Made by a program: the position numbers and the translations under genes. Below the pieces are notes generated by a model. It was not told the DNA's origin. It did not search any database and saw only the letters and a program-made list of their open reading frames with translations. Of a DNA stretch of 50,154 nucleotides, positions 33,351 through 44,221 are shown piece after piece. Within the stretch, counting starts at the first letter, position 1. The number at the start of each line of letters is the position of its first letter. The stretch covers positions 1 to 50,154 of the forward strand of contig NZ_JAEMUX010000065.1 in NCBI RefSeq assembly GCF_016598475.1, in the 5' to 3' direction. Source of the stretch: Streptomyces adelaidensis. Lineage in GTDB: Bacteria; Actinomycetota; Actinomycetes; Streptomycetales; Streptomycetaceae.

Positions 33351-33372
33351 TCGCGCGGTTCCCCGCGCCCCT
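33351..33372. repeat. Dispersed GGGGCGCGGGGAAC element between the MFS and methyltransferase genes
   Basis: On the minus strand it reads AGGGGCGCGGGGAACCGCGCGA. The same motif occurs at 40160-40180 and in the 44607-44735 array. The inner GCGCGG/CCGCGC arms can form a hairpin and may terminate the convergent transcripts. Confidence 0.65.
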
Positions 33373-33388
33373 CCTGCCCGCGTCGGGC

Positions 33389-34039
33389 TCAGCGCCCCGT
33401 CTCGTCCCTGCGGCAGTGCAGGAAGAGGTGGGGCTCGGGCGCGGCGTCGGGGTGGTTCGGGGTGAAGACGTTGCTGTGGTGGGTGAGGACGGTCAGGCCG
33501 GCCGCCTGTGCCATGGCGGTGAAGCCCTCCTCGGCGAAGCTCGTCGCGCGGACGGGTTGGCCCATGAAGACCACGTCGGCGCCCTCCACGTCCGCGGGCA
33601 CGGTGGCCAGCACCAGATGCCCGCCGGGCTTCAGGGCCAGGGTCAGCCGCCGGGTCAGAGCCGACTGCTCGGCGCGGGTCATCTGCAGCAGGGAGAAGAA
33701 CACGCACACGCCGTCGAGCGAGTCCGGCTCAAGCGGAAGATCCCGGATGTCGGCGCGGCGGAACTCGGCCTCGGGGACCTGGCGGGTGGCGAGTTCGACC
33801 ATGACGGGGGAGATGTCGACGCCCAGTACCGAGTGCCCGGCCGCGACGAGCGCGGACGCGGTGGGCCGCCCGGTGCCGCTGCCCACGTCCAGTGTCCGCG
33901 CGGCGGGCGGCAGCCGCTCGATCAGCCACTCCAACGCGGCCAGGTGCGCGGGGGCATGGGCGAACGCCTTCTCGTAGTCGGGGCCCAGCGCGTCGAACAG
34001 CACGGCGGCGGGCGGCCGTTGGTCCTCGTGCCTCATCAT
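33389..34039 (-). CDS. Class I SAM-dependent methyltransferase
   Basis: A 216-residue Rossmann-fold methyltransferase. Motif I is TLDVGSGTGRPTASAL, followed by VLGVDISPVMVELA, FRRADIRDLPL and LALKPGGHLVLATV. Substrate unknown. The ATG at 34039 (MMRHEDQ) has GGGGAG upstream. It is convergent with the LysW operon, so it is probably not part of it, though tailoring of the product cannot be excluded. Confidence 0.87.
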   Translation of the reverse strand: MMRHEDQRPPAAVLFDALGPDYEKAFAHAPAHLAALEWLIERLPPAARTLDVGSGTGRPTASALVAAGHSVLGVDISPVMVELATRQVPEAEFRRADIRDLPLEPDSLDGVCVFFSLLQMTRAEQSALTRRLTLALKPGGHLVLATVPADVEGADVVFMGQPVRATSFAEEGFTAMAQAAGLTVLTHHSNVFTPNHPDAAPEPHLFLHCRRDETGR

Positions 34040-34099
34040 GTCGCTCTCCCCTTCGCTCGCCGACCCGCATGGCCGGCCCGCATCGTCGCACCCACCGGA

Positions 34100-34297
34100 C
34101 GCGTCCACAACGGCGTCCCGGTACGCGTCCCGGCGGGCCTGCGCATGTCCCGGCGTCCCCGTGCGCGTCCCGGCGGGCTCTGGCGCATGTCCCGCGTCCC
34201 GGTGACCCGGCGCACGTTCCGGCCGCCCGTGAGCGTCCCCGCGCCCCAGGCAGGGGAGAATGACGACCGTACCCAGTCGTACCCAGCCGTACCCAAC
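34100..34297. repeat. Imperfect GTCCCGG repeats and a 10-bp triple repeat upstream of pgm
   Basis: From 34100 to 34200 a segment of about 40 bp (GCGTCCCGGCGGGC ... GCATGTCCCG) is present twice. Further on, CGTACCCAGT, CGTACCCAGC and CGTACCCAAC follow without gaps at 34268-34297, one copy per helical turn, ending 26 bases before the pgm start. The latter could be a regulator site. Confidence 0.65.
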
Positions 34298-34323
34298 GGT
34301 CGACCTTGCGGAGGAGCCGGGAA

Positions 34324-35964
<1,641 letters not shown>

Positions 35965-35986
35965 CGCGTCAAGAGAGGCACAGAAG

Positions 35987-36568
35987 ATGGACGAGGCCGT
36001 GCTGACGGCACTGATCGCCGCCGGCGCCGCGATCGGCGGCGGAGCGCTGACCGGGGTGTTCGCCTTCGCCGCCGCCAAGCGTCAGGCCGCGGCGGCCTGG
36101 GCGGCGGGCGAGCGTCAGGCGAACGCCGCGTGGGAAGCCGGACGGCAACAGGCGGCCGCCGCCTGGGACGCCGGGCGGCTCCAGGCCACGGCCCAGCTCG
36201 ACGTCGCCCGCCGTACCCTCACCGAGCAGACGCTGGCGGGCCAGCGGGCGGTGCGGCGGGCGGCGTACGTCACGTACCTGAGCCGTACCGACAGCGCCCA
36301 ACAGACGCTCACGGCCTGGCGGAGCGCCATCGGCACCGCGGACGAGTCGCCGCGCCGACGGGAGTACGACGCCGCCATGGGCGCGGTCGGGGAAGCGCTC
36401 AACGTCGTACGTCTGGAAGGGCCGGACGGGGTGGCAGCGGCGGCGGAGACCCTGCGCGGCTCACTCGCCGCCACCGCTCCCGGAACCCAGCACTCCGTCG
36501 CGCAGGACGCGTTCCTGAGCGTGGCCCGAGCCGCGCTCACCCCTGTTCAGCCGGTGCCGGGCGGATAA
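35987..36568 (+). CDS. Membrane-anchored helical repeat protein, unknown function
   Basis: A 193-residue protein. One N-terminal hydrophobic segment (about 4-28) is followed by an 11-residue repeat: AAAAWAAGERQ, ANAAWEAGRQQ, AAAAWDAGRLQ, ATAQLDVARRT. This should form a continuous helix or coiled coil rising from the membrane. The rest is helical without known motifs. GAGAGGC precedes the ATG. It starts a same-strand run with the double STAS protein (about 30 bases downstream) and the P-loop NTPase. No family recognised. Confidence 0.75.
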   Translation: MDEAVLTALIAAGAAIGGGALTGVFAFAAAKRQAAAAWAAGERQANAAWEAGRQQAAAAWDAGRLQATAQLDVARRTLTEQTLAGQRAVRRAAYVTYLSRTDSAQQTLTAWRSAIGTADESPRRREYDAAMGAVGEALNVVRLEGPDGVAAAAETLRGSLAATAPGTQHSVAQDAFLSVARAALTPVQPVPGG

Positions 36569-36599
36569 GATCCGCAGTGCCGAGGTGATGGGGGGCCAG

Positions 36600-37433
36600 G
36601 TGCAACCGAAGGTGTCGTACGCGGAGCAGTCCAGCGACATCACTGTCGTGCGGCTCGAACGCGACGACCGAGGCAGTGCGCTCGACATCCACTCCGCCCC
36701 CGAACTGCGCACAGTCCTGGCGCGGTTGGTCGAAGAGGGGCGGCTGATCCTGGTCGTCGACCTGAGCGCGATCGACGACGTCGACAGCACGGGCCTGGGC
36801 GTGCTGGTCGGCGGCCTGAAGCGCGTGCACTTCAAAGGCGGAACGCTGTCGTTGGTCGTGACGAACGACCGGTTGCGGGCCATTTTGTCCAAGACCGCCC
36901 TCACGAAGGTCTTCCGCGTCCACGACGACGTGCCGAGCGCGGTCGCGACGCTCGTCGCCGACTACGCGGAGGAAGGCATCGAGCAGCGGCTCGCGGCCAT
37001 CGAGGAGCGGAAGGCCCGTAAGCGGCGGGCGACGGAGGAAGGCATCATGGTCTCGGGTGACCACACGTACGAACACGTCACCGAGGACATCACGTTGGTG
37101 AACGTCATGAGCAGAGATCCGGGCGGTGAGATATCCGTCTACACGGCGCCGACCCTGCGCGAGCTGCTCGTGGACCTGATCAACCAGGGACGGTACTTCC
37201 TGGTCGTGGATCTGACGTCCGTCGAGCTCCTGGACTCGACCGGAGTGGGCGTTCTCGTCGGCGCTCTGAAGCGGCTCCGCGCCCACGACGGCACGATCGC
37301 GCTGGTCGTGGAGTCCGAGCGGGCACTGAAACTGTTCCGGATCACCGGGTTGACCAAGGTGTTTCCCATCTTCGCCACGGCGGACCCGGCCGTCGAGTTC
37401 CTCGGCCGTGAGGTGCCCACGGCGCATGCTTGA
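36600..37433 (+). CDS. Tandem STAS-domain protein (anti-sigma factor antagonist-like)
   Basis: A 277-residue protein with two complete STAS domains. The first has LVVDLSAIDDVDSTGLGVLVGGLKRVH, the second LVVDLTSVELLDSTGVGVLVGALKRLR; each keeps the DSTG motif with the Ser that anti-sigma kinases phosphorylate. A charged helical linker (EEGIEQRLAAIEERKARKRR) joins them. Single-domain antagonists bind one anti-sigma factor; a tandem form could bind two. The GTG at 36600 follows a GGGGGG track; an ATG at 36588 is an alternative. Its stop overlaps the NTPase start by 8 bp. Confidence 0.88.
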   Translation: MQPKVSYAEQSSDITVVRLERDDRGSALDIHSAPELRTVLARLVEEGRLILVVDLSAIDDVDSTGLGVLVGGLKRVHFKGGTLSLVVTNDRLRAILSKTALTKVFRVHDDVPSAVATLVADYAEEGIEQRLAAIEERKARKRRATEEGIMVSGDHTYEHVTEDITLVNVMSRDPGGEISVYTAPTLRELLVDLINQGRYFLVVDLTSVELLDSTGVGVLVGALKRLRAHDGTIALVVESERALKLFRITGLTKVFPIFATADPAVEFLGREVPTAHA

Positions 37434-39912
37434 CGGTGAGACGCGTTGGCGCACCGCCCGCCAATGGGACCCCGTACGCCTGGGAGTCCGCCCCGCCCCC
37501 GGCCCGGACGGCACCGCCGACCTGCTGTTGCCGGAGTACCTCCTGCGCCCGCACGACGAGACCCTGCGGCAGCGGCTGGCGCGTACGGCGGCGACGAACG
37601 ACGCCGTGTTCGTGCTGCTGGTGGGCGGTTCGGCGAGCGGCAAGACCCGGGCCGTCTATGAGGCGGTGGCGGCCATCCTGCCCGACTGGCCCGTGCTGCA
37701 CCCCGCCGACGCCGACGAACTGACCGCCGCGGACGTCGGCCCGCGCACGGTGCTGTGGCTCGACGAGACACAGCGCTATCTGAGCGGGGCCTCGGGGGAG
37801 AAGGCCGCGCGGGCGCTGGGACGGCTGCTGGACCGGGTGGCGCCGCTCGCCGTGGTGGGCACCATGTGGCCGGAACACCTGCGGCGACTGACGGAGAACC
37901 GCCGGGGCATGGAGGACGAATCCCCGCACACCCGGGCGTTGCTGACGGGCCGTCACGCACAGATCACGGTGCCGGACACGCTGTCCGGCGACGCCTCGGC
38001 GGTAGCCGCGGCAGCGGCCCGTGACCCGCGACTCGCCGCCGCCGTACGGGCGGCAGGGCCCGGCAACCGCGTGCTGCAACACCTCACCGGGGGACCGGAG
38101 CTGGTGCACCGCTGGGACATGGGCCCGGGCAAGTGGTTCACCGCTCCCGAGCACGCCGTGCTGACGGCGGCCGTCGAGGCACGCAGGCTCGGCCACGCCA
38201 GCGCCGTACCCGCGGGGCTGCTGAAAGAGGCCGCGGCCGGGTTCATGGACTCCACCGCCCGTGCGACCGCGGGCAAGGAGTGGTTCCCGGCGGCCATCGG
38301 CGCGCTGACGACGGCGGGACGCGGTCCGGCGCCGCTGATCGCGGAACGGCACGAGCCGGGCGTCGGCGACCCCGACAGCTACCGCCCGGACGACTACCTC
38401 GAGCAGCACATCCGCCGGGTCAGGGCGCATCGGGCGCCGCCGGCCGAGTTCTGGACCGGCGCCGCCTGGGCCAGGACCGCCGACGACCTCCACGCCTTCG
38501 GACGGGCCGCCGGACAGCGCCGCCGCTACGGCTGTGCCGCCGCGCTGTACGAGATGGCCGTCGAGCGGGGCCACGGCCGGGCCCGGGCCGCCTGGACGGT
38601 GCTGCGGGAGACCACCGACGGCTGGGCCGCCGCCGAGGAGACTGCCGCGACCGACCCCGTCGCCTGGGCGGCCCTCGCGATGTCGAGGGAGAGCGGCGGC
38701 GACAGGCCCGCCGCCTACGACGCGTACCGGCACGCGGCCGGGGCGGGCGATGTGTGGGCCTGGTCGGCGATGGCCCGGATCCGCGAGGAGGAGGGGGACC
38801 CGGCCGCCGCGGACGCCGTCGCGGCCCTGGCAGCGGCGGCGGGGCAGCCACTCGCCTGGCGGACGCTGGGCCGGATGCGCGCGGCCCACGGCCCGGCGGC
38901 GGCCAAGGCGTTCGAGCAGGCGGTGAGCGTCGGTGACGGGTGGGGGCACATCGGGCTCGCACAGGTCGCCGAACGCGCGGGTGACCTCCCCGAGGCGGTG
39001 GAGCACGCCACCCGGGCGGCCGAGGCGGGCGTCACGGCGGCCTGGGCGCGTCTCGTACGGCTGCACCGGTCGCTCGGTGACCATGAGTCGGCGGTGGCCG
39101 CGGCCACCGGGGGCGCGGACGCCAAAAACCCCGAAGGCTGGTCCCTCCTCGCTCAACTGCGTGATGCGGACGGGGACCTGCCGGGGGCCGAGGCCGCCCA
39201 TCGCGAGGCCGCGGCCCTCGGTGTCGGCGCGGCCTGGCGTGAGCTGGCCCTGCTCGCCGAGTCGGACGGCGACCGCGTCGCCGCCGAGGAGGCCGCCGCG
39301 CAGGCGGTGCGCACCGGCGATCCGGAGGCCTGGACCGCCCTGGCCGAGGCCCGCGCAAAGCGCGGCGACGACGCGGGAGCCGCACACGCCGCCGCGGAGG
39401 CGGCGCGCGCCGGTGACGTGGAGGCATGGATCACGCTGGCGCGCGGCCGGGAACGTGCCGGGGACGCGGAGGGCGCGGAGCGCGCCGCAGACCTGGCCGC
39501 GGACCGGGGCTCACCCGCGGCGTGGGCCGCGCTGTCCCGGATGCGGGAGCGGGCGGGGGACCGGGACGGATCCCGGCGAGCGGTGCTGCGGGCCGCCGCC
39601 CTGGGCGCCCTGGACGCCTGGACCGCACTGGGCCGCGTGCGTGAGGCACTGGATGACACCGCCGCCGCGGAACGCGCCTACGTCCGTGGCTGCGCGGCCG
39701 GTGACACGGAGGCGTACGCCGCGCTCGGCACCCTCTACCTGGAACAGGGACGGTCGGCCGAGGCCTGCGCCGCCTACCGGTCGGCCGTGGACGCGGGACT
39801 CCCCGACGCCTGGGAAGGGCTGCTGTCGGCGTTGGCGGTTCAGGCGCCCCGCGCGACCTCGGCGCAGACGGTGAGTCGGCTGCGCACGACGGGACTGCCG
39901 GCGCAGGGGTGA
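37426..39912 (+). CDS. P-loop NTPase with C-terminal TPR/Sel1-like repeats (STAND-like)
   Basis: An 828-residue protein. Walker A is VGGSASGKT (about 66-74), Walker B VLWLDETQ (109-116), followed by VVGTMWPEHL as a possible sensor. From about residue 345 to the end there are roughly a dozen helical repeats of about 33 residues with the consensus AWxxLAxxRExxGDxxxAExAxxxAAxxGD. This NTPase-plus-superhelix form is that of signal-transducing STAND ATPases, which sense a ligand through the repeats. It overlaps the double STAS gene by 8 bp, so the two are coupled. Target and signal unknown. Confidence 0.82.
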   Translation: MLDGETRWRTARQWDPVRLGVRPAPGPDGTADLLLPEYLLRPHDETLRQRLARTAATNDAVFVLLVGGSASGKTRAVYEAVAAILPDWPVLHPADADELTAADVGPRTVLWLDETQRYLSGASGEKAARALGRLLDRVAPLAVVGTMWPEHLRRLTENRRGMEDESPHTRALLTGRHAQITVPDTLSGDASAVAAAAARDPRLAAAVRAAGPGNRVLQHLTGGPELVHRWDMGPGKWFTAPEHAVLTAAVEARRLGHASAVPAGLLKEAAAGFMDSTARATAGKEWFPAAIGALTTAGRGPAPLIAERHEPGVGDPDSYRPDDYLEQHIRRVRAHRAPPAEFWTGAAWARTADDLHAFGRAAGQRRRYGCAAALYEMAVERGHGRARAAWTVLRETTDGWAAAEETAATDPVAWAALAMSRESGGDRPAAYDAYRHAAGAGDVWAWSAMARIREEEGDPAAADAVAALAAAAGQPLAWRTLGRMRAAHGPAAAKAFEQAVSVGDGWGHIGLAQVAERAGDLPEAVEHATRAAEAGVTAAWARLVRLHRSLGDHESAVAAATGGADAKNPEGWSLLAQLRDADGDLPGAEAAHREAAALGVGAAWRELALLAESDGDRVAAEEAAAQAVRTGDPEAWTALAEARAKRGDDAGAAHAAAEAARAGDVEAWITLARGRERAGDAEGAERAADLAADRGSPAAWAALSRMRERAGDRDGSRRAVLRAAALGALDAWTALGRVREALDDTAAAERAYVRGCAAGDTEAYAALGTLYLEQGRSAEACAAYRSAVDAGLPDAWEGLLSALAVQAPRATSAQTVSRLRTTGLPAQG

Positions 39913-40127
39913 GCCGGAGCCGGCGGCGTGAGCCGGTGATGCCGGGTGGACCGGGGCAGCCGGGGCGAACGGAGGCCGGGCGAGTGCGGCGCGTCGGCGT
40001 GCGTGCCGCGAGCCGGTGCCGCTGAGGTACGGGAGGCGGCCGGGTCGTCGGGCAGACGCCCGGCGGCCAGGGCTCTGATCGCGGCGGCGACAAGCGGCCT
40101 CAGCAGCCAGCAGCCAGCAGCCAGTAG

Positions 40128-40161
40128 CCGGAAGCACGGGGCGCAGCCCCCGTGCTTCCGG
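40128..40161 (+). terminator. Very strong terminator in the 438-bp gap after the NTPase gene
   Basis: A 14-bp perfect stem CCGGAAGCACGGGG/CCCCGTGCTTCCGG with a 6-base loop, preceded by several CAGCAGC/AGCCAGC tandem units (about 40101-40127). A GGGGCGCGGGGAACTGCGCGA element (40160-40180) follows at once. The remainder of 39913-40350 shows no gene. Confidence 0.8.
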
Positions 40162-40350
40162 GGCGCGGGGAACTGCGCGACCAGCCCCCACCGGACCCGC
40201 ACCCACCCACCCCACCCCACCCTCCCCAGCCGACCGCAGAGCGGAATCGTTGCGGCGGGATGAAATCCGCTGCTCCGCGCGTTGGTGCCTTCCGGAAGAC
40301 CATGACGACAGGGAGGGCACCGCGTGGCCGCGCGACAGGGGGAGGAAGCC

Positions 40351-43300
40351 ATGGAGGGCCCCGTAGGGGACGGCTCCGCAGGGGACAAGGCCGGCTGGGC
40401 CCGCCGGCTCGCCGGGTACGCCTGGCGGCACCCCAAGGACGTGATCCTCGCCCTCGGCTCGTCGCTGGCCGGCATGGCCCTGATGGCGCTCGTCCCCCTG
40501 GTCACCAAGGTGATCATCGACGATGTCATCGGCGACCGGACCCGGGACATGGGCCCCTGGGCGGCCGCCCTGATCGGCGCCGCCCTCCTCGTCTACGTCT
40601 TCACCTACATCCGCCGCTACTACGGCGGCCGCCTCGCGCTCGACGTGCAGCACGACCTCCGTACGGAGATGTACGGGACGATCACCCGGCTCGACGGGCG
40701 CCGTCAGGACGAGCTGTCCACCGGGCAGGTCGTCGGCCGCGCCACCAGCGACCTCCAGCTGATCCAGGGCCTGCTCTTCATGCTGCCGATGACCATCGGC
40801 AACTTCGTGCTGTTCCTGATCTCCCTCGTGATCATGGCGTGGCTGTCCCTGCCCCTCACCCTCGTCGCCCTCGCCGTCGCCCCGGCCCTGTGGTGGATCG
40901 CCGAACGCAGCCGCACCAAGCTGCACCCGGCCACCTGGTACGCCCAGGCCCAGGCCGCCGCCGTCGCGGGTGTGGTCGACGGCGCCGTCAGCGGCGTACG
41001 CGTGGTGAAGGGTTTCGGGCAGGAGGACCAGGAGACGGGGAAGCTGCGGGAGGTCGGCCGCCGGCTCTTCGCGGGGCGGCTGCGCACGATCCGCTTCAAC
41101 GCCCGGTACACCCCCGCCCTCCAGGCCGTCCCCGCCCTCGGCCAGGTCGCCATGCTGGCCCTCGGCGGCTGGCTGGCCGTGCGGGGCCACATCACACTCG
41201 GCACCTTCGTCGCCTTCTCCACCTATCTCGCGCAGCTGGTCGGCCCCGTCCGCATGCTCGCCCTGGTCCTGACCGTCGGCCAGCAGGCGCGGGCCGGCAC
41301 CGAGCGCGTCCTTGAGCTGATCGACACCGAGCCGAGCCTCACGGACGGCTCGAAGACCCTCCCGGCGGACGCGCCCGCGACGGTCGAGTTCGACGACGTG
41401 TCGTTCGGGTATGACCATGCCCCCGGCAAGACCAGCCCGGTGCTGAACGGGCTGAGCTTCGAGATCCGGCCCGGCGAGACCCTCGCGGTCGTCGGCTCCT
41501 CCGGCTCCGGCAAGTCGACCGTCTCCCTCCTCCTCCCGCGCTTCTACGACGTGACGCGCGGCGCCGTCCTCATCGGCGGCCACGACGTCCGCGAGCTGAC
41601 CTCCGACTCGCTGCGCGCCGCGATCGGCCTGGTCCCGGAGGACTCCTTCCTCTTCTCCGACACGGTCCGCGCCAACATCGCGTACGGCCGCCCGGACGCG
41701 ACCGACGAGCAGATCGAGACCGCCGCCCGTGCCGCCCAGGCCCACCGCTTCATCGCGGAGCTGCCCGACGGCTACGCCACCAAGGTCGGCGAACACGGCC
41801 TCACCCTCTCCGGCGGCCAGCGCCAGCGCGTCGCCCTCGCCCGCGCGATCCTCACCGACCCGCGCCTCCTCGTCCTCGACGACGCGACCTCGGCGGTGGA
41901 CGCCCGCGTGGAGCACGAGATCCACGAGGCGCTGAAGCACGTCATGGAGGGCCGAACGACCCTCCTCATCGCCCACCGCCGCTCCACCCTCGGCCTCGCC
42001 GACCGCATCGCCGTCCTCGACGAGGGCCGCCTCGCCGACGTCGGCACCCACGAGGAGCTGGAGCGCCGCTCCGCCCTCTACCGCCGCCTCCTCACCGACC
42101 CCGACGAACTGGGCGGCGTCTCGCCCGGCCACCTCCCCCGGACCACCCTGGCCAAGGCCGACGACAGCCCCGTACGGGATTCGATACGCGACGAGCTGGA
42201 CGCCGAGTTCGACGCCGAGCGCGGCATCACGCCCCGGCTGTGGACCGGCGACCGGGAGCCCAGGGACACCGCCTTCGACGGCACCCCCGCCACGCCCGAA
42301 CTCCTCGCCCAGGTCGAGGCGTTGCCCCCGGCGACCGACATCCCCGGCATCGACGAGGCCGGCGCGGTCGCGCCGGAGGAGTCGTACGGCCTGAAGCGGC
42401 TGTTGCGCGGCTTCGGGCCGGTGCTCCTGGTCAGCCTGGGGCTGGTCGCGGTGGACGCCGGCATGGGGCTGACGCTGCCGGTGCTGATCCGGCACGGCAT
42501 CGACCAGGGTGTCTCGCAGGCGGCCCTTGGCGCGGTCTGGGCCGCGTCGGTGCTGGCGCTGGCGGCGGTCGTCGTCCAGTGGGCGGCGCAGATCGGCGAG
42601 ATGCGGATGACCGGCCGTACCGGCGAACGCGTCCTGTACTCCCTCCGCCTGAAGATCTTCGCCCAGCTCCAGCGGCTCGGACTCGACTACTACGAGCGGG
42701 AGTTGACGGGCCGGATCATGACCCGGATGACGACCGACGTCGACGCCCTCTCCACGTTCCTCCAGACCGGCCTGGTCACCGCCTTCGTCTCCGTCGTCAC
42801 CTTCTTCGGCATCATGGTCGCCCTGGTCGTGATCGACGTACAGCTCGCCCTCGTCGTCTTCGCGACGCTCCCGCCGCTGATCGTCTGTACGGTCTACTTC
42901 CGCCGGGCCAGCGTGAAGGCGTACGAGCTGGCCCGTGAGCGGGTGTCCGTGGTCAACGCGGACCTCCAGGAGTCGGTGTCGGGGCTGCGGATCGTGCAGG
43001 CGTTCCGCCGCGAGCGGGACGGCGGCGCGCGGTTCGCGGCGGGCAGCGACAGCTACCGCGAGGCGCGCGTCCACGGCCAGTGGCTGATCTCGGTCTACTT
43101 CCCGTTCGTGCAGTTCCTGTCCTCGGCCGCCGCCGCTGCCGTCCTGATCGTGGGCGCCCACCGCGTCGACGCGGGCACCCTGACGACCGGCGCCCTGGTC
43201 GCGTACCTCCTCTACATCGACCTCTTCTTCGCCCCCGTCCAGCAGCTCTCCCAGGTCTTCGACGGCTACCAGCAGGCCACCGTCTCCCTGGGCCGCATCC

Positions 43301-44124
43301 AGGAACTCCTCCAGGAACCCACCTCCACGACGGACGCCGCCGAGCCGCTGGAGGTGCTGTCGCTGCGGGGCGACATCGCCTTCGAGGACGTGGACTTCGC
43401 GTACGGCGCCTCCGTCGAAGGGGAGGCGGCCCTCAGCGGTGTGCGGCTGACGATCCCCGCCGGGCAGACCGTCGCCTTCGTCGGCGAGACCGGCGCCGGC
43501 AAGTCGACCCTCGTCAAGCTGGTCGCCCGCTTCTACGACCCGACCGGCGGCCGGGTCACGGTCGACGGCACCGACCTGCGCGACCTGGACATCACCTCCT
43601 ACCGCCACCGCCTGGGCGTCGTCCCGCAGGAGGCGTACCTCTTCCAGGGCACGATCCGCGACGCCATCGCCTACGGCCGCCCCGACGCCACCGACGCCGA
43701 GGTCGAGGCCGCCGCCCGGGCCGTCGGCGCCCACGACATGATCGCCACCCTCGACGGCGGCTACCTCCACGACGTCGCCGAACGCGGCCGGAACCTCTCC
43801 GCGGGCCAGCGCCAGCTGATCGCCCTGGCGCGGGCGGAGCTGGTCAACCCCGACATCCTGCTGCTCGACGAGGCGACGGCGGCCCTGGACCTGGCGACGG
43901 AGGCCCAGGTCAACCACGCCACCGACCGCATCGCCGGCCGCCGCACCACCCTCGTCGTAGCCCACCGCCTCACCACCGCCGCCCGCGCCGACCGCGTCGT
44001 CCTCATGGACCACGGCCGCGTCACCGAGGACGGCACCCACGACGAGCTACTGGCGCGGGACGGGCGGTACGCGGAGCTGTGGCGCACCTTCGTGGGCGAG
44101 CCGGAGGCGGCCCGGCCCGCCTGA
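40351..44124 (+). CDS. Single-chain two-half ABC exporter (fused heterodimer type)
   Basis: A 1257-residue fusion of two exporter halves, each with six helices and an ATPase. NBD1: Walker A GSSGSGKS, signature LSGGQRQR, Walker B LLVLDDATSAVD with Asp in place of the catalytic Glu, and PEDSFLF in place of the Q-loop PQ. NBD2: GETGAGKS, LSAGQRQL, ILLLDEATAALD, and QEAYLFQ, all canonical. One degenerate and one active site is the pattern of asymmetric TM287/288-like exporters, usually encoded as two genes. The ATG at 40351 has GGGGGAGGAAG upstream; a GTG at 40324 is also possible. Substrate unknown, possibly a drug or lipid. Confidence 0.93.
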   Translation: MEGPVGDGSAGDKAGWARRLAGYAWRHPKDVILALGSSLAGMALMALVPLVTKVIIDDVIGDRTRDMGPWAAALIGAALLVYVFTYIRRYYGGRLALDVQHDLRTEMYGTITRLDGRRQDELSTGQVVGRATSDLQLIQGLLFMLPMTIGNFVLFLISLVIMAWLSLPLTLVALAVAPALWWIAERSRTKLHPATWYAQAQAAAVAGVVDGAVSGVRVVKGFGQEDQETGKLREVGRRLFAGRLRTIRFNARYTPALQAVPALGQVAMLALGGWLAVRGHITLGTFVAFSTYLAQLVGPVRMLALVLTVGQQARAGTERVLELIDTEPSLTDGSKTLPADAPATVEFDDVSFGYDHAPGKTSPVLNGLSFEIRPGETLAVVGSSGSGKSTVSLLLPRFYDVTRGAVLIGGHDVRELTSDSLRAAIGLVPEDSFLFSDTVRANIAYGRPDATDEQIETAARAAQAHRFIAELPDGYATKVGEHGLTLSGGQRQRVALARAILTDPRLLVLDDATSAVDARVEHEIHEALKHVMEGRTTLLIAHRRSTLGLADRIAVLDEGRLADVGTHEELERRSALYRRLLTDPDELGGVSPGHLPRTTLAKADDSPVRDSIRDELDAEFDAERGITPRLWTGDREPRDTAFDGTPATPELLAQVEALPPATDIPGIDEAGAVAPEESYGLKRLLRGFGPVLLVSLGLVAVDAGMGLTLPVLIRHGIDQGVSQAALGAVWAASVLALAAVVVQWAAQIGEMRMTGRTGERVLYSLRLKIFAQLQRLGLDYYERELTGRIMTRMTTDVDALSTFLQTGLVTAFVSVVTFFGIMVALVVIDVQLALVVFATLPPLIVCTVYFRRASVKAYELARERVSVVNADLQESVSGLRIVQAFRRERDGGARFAAGSDSYREARVHGQWLISVYFPFVQFLSSAAAAAVLIVGAHRVDAGTLTTGALVAYLLYIDLFFAPVQQLSQVFDGYQQATVSLGRIQELLQEPTSTTDAAEPLEVLSLRGDIAFEDVDFAYGASVEGEAALSGVRLTIPAGQTVAFVGETGAGKSTLVKLVARFYDPTGGRVTVDGTDLRDLDITSYRHRLGVVPQEAYLFQGTIRDAIAYGRPDATDAEVEAAARAVGAHDMIATLDGGYLHDVAERGRNLSAGQRQLIALARAELVNPDILLLDEATAALDLATEAQVNHATDRIAGRRTTLVVAHRLTTAARADRVVLMDHGRVTEDGTHDELLARDGRYAELWRTFVGEPEAARPA

Positions 44125-44221
44125 CACCCGGCGTCCACGTGGATACCAAGCATCCGCGCAACCGTTCGACCCACGTCCTGCGTCCGTACCTCAGTACGCA
44201 TCTGTGGCGGGAGGGGCAAAG

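Noticed and set aside
33389..34039. Methyltransferase considered as part of the LysW cluster
   Set aside because: Convergent orientation, separated by a hairpin repeat; kept as a neighbour only.
39511..44040. 1509-codon open frame on the minus strand opposite the ABC exporter
   Set aside because: Shadow frame caused by high GC; Gly/Arg/Val-rich with no domain, while the plus strand has full ABC motifs.
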